64,000 nt of DNA, taken from contig NC_135250.1 of the NCBI RefSeq assembly GCF_964204865.1, forward strand, positions 15,658,001 to 15,722,000, in the 5' to 3' direction. The stretch comes from Styela clava (lineage: Eukaryota > Chordata > Ascidiacea > Stolidobranchia > Styelidae). Shown here one piece after another: positions 49,678 to 61,600 of the stretch. The first letter of the stretch is position 1, and every line of letters begins with the position of its first letter. The notes below the pieces were generated by a model. That model saw only the letters and a program-made list of their open reading frames with translations, was not told where the DNA came from and did no database searches. Position numbers and translations under genes: made by a program.

Positions 49678-52600
49678 CTGGAATAAAAATCATCCTCAAC
49701 TAAACAAAAACTAGTCCTACATTGCATAGGTACATCGCAAATCAAAATATCAAAGGAAGGAAACTAACTTTGATACTTTACGGTTGTAACATTAAGTTAG
49801 CTGCTATCAGATTATCTAGATAGTTTTACAGCAATCATTTTTTCAGAATTATCGACTTCAAAGCATTCCTCTAAATTTGCTTTTGGTAAAAAAAATCCAG
49901 TTAATCATGGTGAATATGTTCTTTGTACAATATTCCATTGATAATATCCGGCTCCTAAACACAAGCTTGAATTTCGTTTTTCCGTTACAATAAGAACCTG
50001 ACTAACTTGGACGCAAACAATTTGCAAATAATACTTCAATATTTAATCAATCTAATAGATAAAAATATTTGCTTCACTTACTTGACGGGCATGCCTGTAA
50101 AGAGCAAATTCCCACTTCATATTTTGAACCCGAACACAATCTTGCTTCGACCGTTTCTGCGGCGGAATTTGTACATTTTCTTAATTTAAGTTCTTGCCCG
50201 TTTCCGCACGTTACCGAGCAGGATGTGTCCACGAGTACCCATTTATAATCTGATGAAAATATTTATTAAACATGAAGTAATTCTATGGATCGTTTCGCTA
50301 AAGTGTTGTTGTTACCGTACGTTCCACTCGCGTTAAAAGAACGGTATATCGTATCCATAAATCATTATTATTATTAGGTTCAATAAGATGTCATATTGGT
50401 ACTTGTTTTCGTTATAAATAAACTTAAACAAATTATTATCATGTCGAACAGAAATGTGGATCTACATAGTTAAAGAGCATGCTTGAATAATCGTTCGAAA
50501 AATACAAAAGTTTCTTTGGTGAAAATGTCGACCGCGGGTGAATATAAAAAAGAGAGAAATGAATAATAAATTGGATGTATGAAGAGGGTTGAGGATTAAT
50601 ATGCTTTTCGCTACTTGTGCACAGCTATTTCGAGTCTTCTAATTTTAACCTTCAGCAGCCAAGTGTCTATTCTATAACCTCCACATACCTTAACTATATG
50701 TGCGTTTAGGAAGAATCTAAAACAGTCGCAAGATGGGGCATATTTTTTCTGTACAAGTGTTTGTTTGTAATTTCCTAGTACCAAAGATTCCTTTGCATGT
50801 TCCTTCTCGTAAAATATTCACTTTTGAGGGAGATGACAACAACACTGCAGTAAATCCATCACTTTTTCTTTCGTCATTTCAATTAGCGTCTTTGTGTATG
50901 CCACGAGATATTTGCAAAATCGTTAGTTCGCTCACTACAATCTGGGGTACTTAATTCTACCAGCCAGTCAACAAAATGCAAGTTCATTTACAACACCAAT
51001 AAGGTAAGTGTTTTCGTTGTTAGCAATAGTGAACAAATTGATATTACCGCCGAGTAAAATGACTTGAACAATCGATGAAACGGAGATAAGATTGCAAAAA
51101 TAAGTTCATAGAGTACTTTTAACAATACCTGACACAACACCCCAAAGTTGTTTGCAAGCTCCTAAGTTACAAGTTCCTCTCATGCGATTTGTTCCAGGTT
51201 TACATCTAAAAGAATCAACTGAATTTCCCCTAAAATCGAGACAATCTCTTTGCCCCGAGTCAATACCCCTTCCACACGTCACGCTACAATCCGATTTCCA
51301 CGGTCCCCATTTATAGGCTGAAAATTTAGGACGATTAGATCGAGTTTTATATTTCTATTTAATACACCTACTACAATACTGATTTTCTAATCCAATACAA
51401 TATCGATTTCTATTAGCCGATAACCTAAGATAACTGGGGTAAAATAGTTACATACACAAACGTTTTAATCAAGTAATCTAATCTATCTGAGTTCACATAT
51501 ATTCACATAAATTGTCACAACAAAAGTGATGGAAATATGTTATTGCAATCTAGTTGGAAAGCGTTTCACACTCTCGGCTAATGGTGTCAATTTTTTCATT
51601 GGTTTTAAACTTACTTTGACATGATGGCCGATAGCAAACAACAAGCTGTCGCGATTTACCGACACAGTTTGATGCAGATACATCATTGCCTCTGTTACCC
51701 AAACATTTTCGTGTTCTTGTTTTGACGCCAGTTCCACATGTGACACTACACAGGGCAAACTAAACTAATATTTGCTGGTAGTATACAAACTATAATAGTT
51801 GATATGACACGGAATTTTCACGATAGCTTTTGAAACGATATATTATTACCCAGTTACGACATTACAGTCCGCTCTCACTCTGTTTTACATCTGCAAATTT
51901 TAATACTTTATCATTTGCCGCCCTTTTAAAATCTATGACTAAATTGCCATTGGTTAGTAACAGTCACAAACCTGATTTGCATGCAGGAAGAATGCAACTG
52001 CGCCGCAAGATAGGACTACCATTGCCACATTGAGATTCTTGAACTGGCGCTTCGTTGGAGTCCAAGCAATCTCTTTTGCTTATTTCAATACCTTTTCCAC
52101 ATGTTACGCTGCATTTCGTTATCCACGATCCCCATTTATATGCTGTAAAGTCCCCAAGGCAAGCATAGGATTATATTTTATCCTCAGAGATAAAGTTAGA
52201 AAGATACAAATGACTCGAACTAACCAGAAAATAAATATTTTCATTTAAATACAAATTTCTTACAGACGCAGGCCTTTTTCGTGCATGATCCTACTATAGT
52301 TGCTTTACCGACACAATTTATCGAAGATACGAGTTTTTTGTTTGAGTCAAAGCATTTTCTGGTTCTTCTTTCCACTCCGTTACCACAGGTAACACTGCAT
52401 TTTGATCCCCATACACTCCAGTTATATGCTAAAATATGAAAATTAACATTTCATCGAATTACAATTGAAATAATTAAAAAAAAATTCACCGGAGTATACA
52501 CTTTTGACTTAGAAAATTTTTTTCGAGTAATGCAAAACGATGGCCATTTTACAAGTGGTTTGCATTCACTTACTCACTGCATGTTGTTGGAGTGGAAATA

Positions 52601-55600
52601 TTTTGCTAAATCTTAGATATTGTTCGTTATGTCGCTAAGGTGATTGTTTTTATTGGAAAAAAATTGCTCCTCTGAATTTTAGTACTTTGGGATGGAAGAA
52701 CTTGCCAGAGGACTATTACTTGTGTTGGACCCTAGTCATGTAGGACCCGATATTTCACACAAAATGTTCCTGTTTCGTCTTATTTTATGGGAAGTTGTTT
52801 CACGTTGGTTCAGCGAACTCTGTGCTCGGCTCCACCAATTAATCGGTGCCGATGCGAATGCTACATGACATGATGTCAACCTCATTCGTCAAAGGAAACA
52901 GATTTTAAACAGATTGCAATAAAATGCATAATAAGTGGAAATATAAAAAGGCAAAAAAAGATGAAAGACAGGGACACGTAAGCAAACGCATAGCAAATGT
53001 ATATATGAACCTTCGCATTTAAAAATCTGAGCGTTTTTCTTTTGTCTATTCAACCAATTTAAGAATTAGCGGATTTAGGGCAACTTGAATAAATCACTAA
53101 GTAGGAAGGGATGGGAAAATATAATCATTTTCACAAAAGCAGGATATTATATCACCAATATATTTGTTATTTAATTGCACATAGTGTGTTTACTAACATA
53201 TGCATTCATTACGAGAGCACGAATATCGTTTTCTGGATTCCCCAACGCATTTCGTTGCAGATACAATCAGATCCTTTGAATCCAAGCAATTTCTTGATCT
53301 TGTTTCCATTCCCTTGCCACAAGTGACACTGCATTTGGCTGTCCATGTACTCCAATGATACACTAAATAAGAAAAGTTGTATTTCTTTCAGTAGTGGGAG
53401 GAGGTCGGCGGAAAAATACTGACCAATCGCTAATTGTGAAAACTTGGAGGATTTTCAAATTACGAAACGATAACCATTTTGGCGCGATTAATTGTGAAAA
53501 TATTCAAGTCGCCACAAGCGGTCATTAATATCTCGTCTTCTACCAACCGACAGTAGAATGTGACTGTTTTGTGTCACAATGTGTTTTCACAACCAGACGT
53601 GTTTCTCCAAGACCTACTTCTCTTGTTGGTATTGGTCTGCGACATGGCGGGACTGGTTGGGAGGCATTCATTTGTGTGAGAAATTTTTGACAAAAAGGCG
53701 AAAATAGCGTGAGTTTGGCATTTTCGAATACCTGGTGATTTCTGAATCGAATCTTGAAAGATATTTAATTACAAAAGATTTTTTCATTCTAATGGGACCT
53801 CCAGACATCTAAATGACTGAAAACATAGAATTCATCACACAGTGAGTTTGCTGAGCGTTCAAACATAATAAGGAACTTGTTTTATAAATAACTCTCTTAC
53901 GAAAAAGAGCGTGTCAGAATCGATTCATATACAAATATGTGGGCTTCAATACAAAATTGAAGAATTCACCTCGACAAACGAGATGGGGGGCGATTCGATA
54001 TGGGGGGCTGATTTGAATAATTACCATTAGATTTGAAATGTCCAGTCCTACAACCAATATATATTAGTACGAACTTGAGTTTAAATCTGACTTGGATAAA
54101 GGCGACAGTATCGATCGTGAACAATAGAATGTGCTGTAATGTCTTTTGCACGTCTTCGACTTGTGAAAGTACTGGCGAAGGGAATTGCGCTCTGATGCAT
54201 CAATCCCCTTTAAACGTTTATATAGATAGCATCATATAAAAATGTTTCAATATCATTCGTGAACATCCTACGCAAAAAGAGAAAACTATTGCCATACGGT
54301 CAGTCCCGCCAGCCCCATCCATTTGGTAAGTCTGATTTTATGGGCGAATCCTCTGAATATCACTATCGCGCAATTATAAATTAAAGTCTGTGATAATGAG
54401 CCACAAACCACTGATTATAATGCAGCTTTTCCACGCATGAATACATGTTATAGGTGATAATCTAATGGTATGTTTAGATCACCACAAGATCCGGTGAGCC
54501 ACGGATCCCATGAGCCAGCGTGATAACTTAAAACTTTAGGAATTAATACAAAATAGTTGGTATATATATATATCTCATATAAGGATTACATTTATCGATG
54601 AAAAACCCAAGTTGAATTCGAAGAATAAAAGTTTCATGTTCATAAGACGGTAGATTATCTTAAAAAAATTTCAGAAATGGCATTGTAGTACTATTGCCAA
54701 TAGATACATTTCAATTACTACTGCTGGCTTAACTTTTCAGTGAAATGTTTTCAGAACCTTGTGATTAAGTGTCAAACGAAAAGTGGGCTACTGATTCAAC
54801 CCACATACCTGTTATACGCGTGCAAACCCCACAGCTCATCTAACTATTTCAAATCGACAATTTCACAGGTATGAACCTGTTTTTCTTGCCTTACATTTTT
54901 TATTGTTCGTTTACTTTACTTGTGTCTATCCACAAAATAGTTACCTCGACATGATGGTAGTCTACATCTTTGTTTTCTGATCGATCGTCCAACACATTCT
55001 TTCCTTTTTACAACTTTATCCTTTGAATCCAAACATTGTCTTGTCCTCGTGTCTATGCCATTACCACATGTAACGCTGCATTTGCTTGTCCAAACTCCCC
55101 AGTTGTAGACTGAAATATATATATATATATATAGTTTTTTGTTTATTCTCTGTATACTACTGAAACTGGGGCAACAGTGTCCTCATCAGAATTTTAAATG
55201 GTTCAACTAAATACACGATTTAGTTGATGGCCCATCTTCCAAATATGCAATTTTGAAATATTGCCGGAAAAACATTGTTATATATAATATCTATAAAGTT
55301 AGATGGGCTCGTTAGCTCAGTTATGCCGTTAAGTTAAGTTTAGAAGATTGTGGCTTGTGGCTCGGTTCCACGTTATTGATGCAGACCAGGATCAAATATA
55401 AAAAATTGATCAGATTTGGCAAGACTGTTTGTTATAAATCTGAAAGCTATGTGCAGACACTGGTAATGAATAACGTTATTATTCGCGTATATTCACTTGG
55501 ATAGTTGCTTGACGGTAATGAACTGTGAAAACAAAAATACTACTTGCTTGGACAATCTGCTAAAGAACATATCGATTTCAAGTTTTCTTTCCCAGCGCAA

Positions 55601-58600
55601 TTTGATGCTGACGTAATTTTGTTTCCCGCATTTAAACAATTTCTAGTTCTTGTTTCAACACCTTTACCACATGTCACGCTGCATTTTGTGTTCCAAGAAC
55701 TCCAATTGAATGCTGAAATAGAAAGAGGTGTTTTCGATCGTGACCACAAGTGCGGAATAAAGTTAACACATTCCAAGTTATAGAGAAAACTATTCCAAAC
55801 TTACTTTCGCATTTAGCAAGAATACATTTATCGATTTCGTCTCTATTTCCTGGAAAACACAGTGACGTTTTATTCATTGGTTGATTGTCCTCAAAGCATT
55901 TTCTCGTTCTTGTCATAACACCAGCCCCACAGGTAACACTACACTCGTTGTGCCACAGACCCCAGTGATAATCTTGAAAATTGATCAAATATCATTATCT
56001 GTTGGCTTTTTTGTTGTTCGATGGATAATTGTAATAGCACTAATGCAATATTTCTAATATTAGCGATAGTAATACCTATTTTTAACTAATAATACTGAAC
56101 ATTTTTTCAAATGTACACATGCATTTCTGCGTAGTGTCTGATGTGAAATTTTCTAAAACCCCGTTTTCCCATCCGGAGAAAAATTTCTTCCAGAAATCGC
56201 CAAAATAAATTCTCACGTTTACACCGTGGTAAGGTGCATGTCGCCCAACTCCTCGATCTACCGCTGCATCGAGACGTTGGTACAACCTCTCCAACTGAAT
56301 CGCGACATTCTCTTGTCCGAGCTTCGATGCCCTTTCCGCATGTAACACTACATTTGGTTGCCCAAGTGCTCCAACTGTGTGCTGTAAGAAGGACGATCAT
56401 TTTAAAATGTATGTACATTCATTCTATTGCAACGCAATAAAACCAAATGTCGTGATGATATGCAAAATAGCGCGCTAAGTCCAATGATTAATCCACGCTC
56501 ATCACTAATTTTGTAAACATTGATGGCGATCTACCTAATAATAATCAAAACGTTGAATTCATTCAATAAATCGTACAAATCGAGATAGAGGGTGGAGGTC
56601 ACTGGATCGCTTATTTAACGTTTTACCACCGATGACTGTCATTTATTCCGCTATCAGTCATTTAATTTAGATCGATAAGAAATCAATTAGGTATGTGTGC
56701 AATTCAATTTGTATACATGTCTTGTTAACCTCACTCATTACAATATTTTGAAACCTCGAAAAAATTGATTACGTTTAAGCATACAAACTGCTCAATCAAA
56801 AAGTAAATAATTCAGTAAGGTTGTTTCCGATGCTTATACTCACTTATACACTGTATTGAGCACGTTTTTTTCTCGTATGGTTTCCCGACACAATTGGAAG
56901 TCGATACTACTGATTTATTAGAATCCAGACATTCCCTTGTTCTCGTTTCTATCCCGCTGCCACACGTAACGCTACATTGAATTTTCCAAGAACTCCAGTT
57001 GAAAACTGAAAACGTGGATAAATTAAAGGTTTTGTATGACAAAGTACAGACGGCACTTCGAATTCTGAGTTTTAGGTATTTATTCTTCTACAATGCTAAA
57101 CGACCGCCATAAACTCAAGGCACTCAATTAGTTTTAAAGTTTTTGCACTGATGTAATAAATTTTTAACAAATTTGTAACAAAATTATCAAATTTGATTTG
57201 ACTTCGTCTTTAGATGCTATTAACGGAATAACACTAGAAACTTTCCCTCCGCATCAACGATGACCTCATCGTCACGAGCTGATGAAATCAACAATAACTA
57301 CCACGTAAATTAGGTCACCTGATCAATTTTACAAGCGTTAGTTAGTTCCAATGTATTTATGCTAACTGCAAAAACAAACATCCTTGCTCATTCTAAATTA
57401 ATCATATCAAAAAAAGAAATGAACTTGTCTCTGATTGGTAGAAAAAAGGCTAGAAAAAGACCACTTCCCCACAAGAGTGAGAAATAAAGAGAAAGAATTT
57501 ATCCTAATTAGAAAGGGGGAAATAAAGTATTGATAAATGGAAGTTAGCAAATTGAGATTTGATTGACCCCATTTCTATTCTCGCAAGGTATGCTATTTTT
57601 TATCCGGACAATTTCTATCTAACGTGCAATTGTATAATTTTATGCGTATGTTTTATCGTTGTTGAATTTAATCGTATGTTTATTAAACGGTGCAATAATA
57701 TAATGAAAGCTTCTTTTTCTGCTACATAAAATTAACAGGCAATCCCAAATTGATCAGAGCGTAATGTATTAAATAAATGTATTATTTTATATCGGAGTCT
57801 AGAATCGAGAGTTAATATATAACCAAATAAACTAGTCAATGAGTCGGCAATAACTAATAAATTAGCCAGCAGCAACGAAATTATTTATTATTAATACCAG
57901 TCATGCTCATTTACTTAACGCTCTCGGAAATCGAAAAGTGTACTTAATATAACCAACCAATCGAGGGATCTGGATTGAATGAATATTAAATTATTCGTCA
58001 TGATTTGATCCTGATTTCATTTCCGTTTTTCATTAACAAAGTATCAAACACTAGCGATTACGACTACACCCACACCATGCGTCTTATTCAGTTTCACGTC
58101 TACTATTGATAAAACGTCCGAAATTCATAATATTGTGATGATTTGAAAAACTATTACTATACCTGGGCATGGCGAAAGGTCGCATTTCCCTGTTTCTTCA
58201 TTCTTTCCGGGACTGCAAAAAGAGGATCGAATTGCGATTTTATCATTTTCGTCAAGGCAATCTCTACTTCGTATTCTGATGCCGCTTCCACATGTAACGC
58301 TACATTTAGAATCCCATGATCCCCAGTGATACCCTAAAAATATTTTTAGTTTGTTGGGATCATCGGAAACTTCTAATATTTGCAAATATTATATCACTGT
58401 GATAAATGTTTAAAGCATTTTAAATGGATTATCACATTGGTTCAATATATCAAATATTTTAAAATATTAAATTAATAGGATCACATGAAAAGTGGTACTA
58501 TTACTAGAAAACAACAATGATAAGAATGCATTAATTAAACTTACTTCTGAAAAATATCAGAAATGCAGTCATACGATTCACCAATATTAGTATTGGATAA

Positions 58601-61600
58601 AAAGATTGTGAACCAATTGGCTGCCAGTGACAAATTAAACCAAAGTTTGTCAGTTTAAAAAACTGATAAGTTAGTTAGTTACACTGGACCAATTTATATT
58701 TACCAAGAAATTTCAGAGTATTTATTTTCCTACTTTTGATTGTCACCAACTAGTAGGAATTCATGTAGCAATGAACTAGTAATAGAAATTTAAATATTGT
58801 ACACTGCATGGACCATAGATTGATATATATTTACTTTTGCAAGGTGGTTGTGTACAAATTTTCTTCCTCGTTCTATGACCTCTGCAATATGACGTGAATA
58901 CTTGGTCGTCCTTTGAATCCAAGCATTTTCTAGAACTGGTTTCAATTCCTCTCCCGCAAGTAACGCTGCATTCGGATTGCCATGAGCTCCAGCTATATGC
59001 TTAAAAATACTCACTAGTTTTAATATTATTTTACTCATTTCTGTTTTTCTTGAAGAACAAAGGCTTGCGTAATCAACGATGTTGTTATCTCGACCAAGAT
59101 CTTTTTGCCAGCTTTTGGTTTCATTGTTTTACTCATTTGTTTTTCTTGAAGAACATAAGCTTGCGGAGTCAACGATTTTGTTATCTTGACCAAGATCTCT
59201 TCGCAAATTTTGGTTTCGATGCAACATAGCACATTACCTTTTGTTTCGATTCGTAACGTTTTGTTTTATGTCTATGATTCCCGGTGATAATTTGAACTTT
59301 TTAAATTTAAAGTTAGATAGTTGGCTACAATAAGAAATAAAACTATTTAATTATATTAATTCGACATTACACTATAAAAAACTCAGGTTTTCAAAATAAA
59401 AAATTTATTTTGAATTTTAATTTCTGACTTACTCGGACAGGCAGACAGTTTGCACGTTCCGGTATCTTCGGCTTCGCCCGGTAGACACAGCCACGGTGAA
59501 GATGTAATATTTTTGTTAATGTCCAAGCACTTTCTTGTTCGTAATCGAATTCCTTCCCCACAGGTCACTGTGCATTGCGTGTCCCATGGTCCCCAAAGGT
59601 AGACTAAAAATCAGTTGGTATCAAAAAAAAATTTTCAGTGACAATTTAATCGCAATACTCAATGAATACATTGATGGTGTCATGGATTGGAATTGATTCT
59701 TTGCTTACGTACGTTTACATAGCGATAAAGTGCACTTTGTTGTTATATTCGATTTCCCACTACATTGAGATTGTGCAGCAATTTTATTGTTAGAATCAAC
59801 GCACTGCCTCCTTTTTGTCTCGATTCCTTCGCCACAGGTAACGCTGCATTTTGTCGCCCATTCACTCCAAGAATATGCTAAAATTATGATAGAGAAAATA
59901 AATTTCATAACGCCATTCCATAAGAAAGATACAGTTAAAGATATATTGTAAATCCTGCCCTGATATTAATATACGATTTATTTTATTAGGTAAGCTTACT
60001 TCTACATGGAGATAACTTGCACTCTCCTTTTGCTTCAGCCTTTCCCTCGCATTTGTTATCCGAAGTCACATTACCATTAGAGCCCACACATTCTCTGGTT
60101 TTTGTTTCTGTACCGTTTCCACACGTAACGCTACACTGAGTAGACCATGCGGTCCAACTGAAAGCTGAATATAAAATACAATCGGCCAATGCAATATTTG
60201 ACATTTTAAACTATTCTTTAATGACATCTTATATTTTCGTTTTAGATATGATTGCGTAGTTGAATATATATATATATATATATATATCATTTAAAGCAAA
60301 TTCTGTTGAATTTAATAAATGAACAATTTGTTTTTATTCGAAATAAGGCTGTGAAACAGTAGAATTTTTTATTTATTTACTCTCGCAAGATGACAAACTG
60401 CATGTTGTTACTATATTCGATCCCCCGTTGCATTTAGACGCCGTGGCAGCTTTATTGTCAGAATCTATACATTGTCTGGTTCTCGTTTCAACCCCTTCAC
60501 CACAAGTCACACTGCATGTTGTTACCCATTCTCCCCAAGAATACGCTGAAGTATGGTAAATAAATAATTAATTTCAAGCAAATCGGCATTACTTTCATCC
60601 TGGGATTAATTTTGCGATGATACGATCAAAAGATTGCGTTTAATTTTCTACCAATGCAAAAGTTAATTCACTTACAATGACACGTTATTATCTTACTCCG
60701 AATGGCAATTGCAGAAATATCATCCTAAGCGCCAATTTATTCGGAAATTTTAACATATGGAAGATTGTGGAAGAATTGGCTTACAATGATAAATTAGACC
60801 GAAGTTTGTCAGCTGATTTAAAAACTGATAAAGTAGTCAGACCGATACAATTTATATTTACCTAGAAATTTCAGAGTTGATTGACCTATTTTTGATTATC
60901 AACGACTAGTAAGACCGGATATACTTCATGGATTAGCAATAGGAAATTTAAATAAAGATCACTGCATAGATTGATATATGCTTACTTTTGCAGGGTGCTT
61001 GTGTACAAATTTTCTTCCTTGTTTTACGACCTCTGCAATATGACGTTGATACTTGGTCGTCCTTTGAATCCAAGCATTTTCTAGAACTGGTTTCAATTCC
61101 TCTCCCGCAAGTAACGCTGCATTCGGATTGCCATGAGCTCCATCTATATGCTTGGAAAAATACTCACTAAATTTAAAATTTTATACTCGTTTCTGTTTTT
61201 ATTGGAGACAAAGACTTGCGTTGTCAACAATTTTGTTATCTTGATCAAGATCTTTTGGTAAGAGTTTGGTTCCTACGGTGTTTCCCGAAAATGAGACCTA
61301 GCCTGAATTTTAAAAATGATTTCAATGTAAGCCCTCCCTTCAAAATAAGACCTAGTCGATAGCCCGAATTTTTTTGACCTAGTCGATAGCAAGAACTTCT
61401 CCTATACACGTTTTAAATGATTAATCAAAAACGCGTGGTAGAGGAAAGGGTGCAATGAAGAAGATAAAACTCCCCCCTCCAAAAAAATGAGTCTTAGTGT
61501 TATTTTTCGAAAGAAAATTGAAATAAGACCCTGTATTATTTTCGGGGAAACACGGTATGCAACAGGGAATGTTTGCTTTTGTTTCGTGAACGTTCTGTTT

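Noticed and set aside
51540..51758. Minus-strand open frame overlapping the truncated TSP1 exon
   Set aside because: It is in a different frame from the TSP1 cysteine pattern and has no motif of its own.
55305..55385. Functional tRNA gene
   Set aside because: A-box-like and B-box-like strings are present, but no acceptor-stem pairing or full cloverleaf can be formed.
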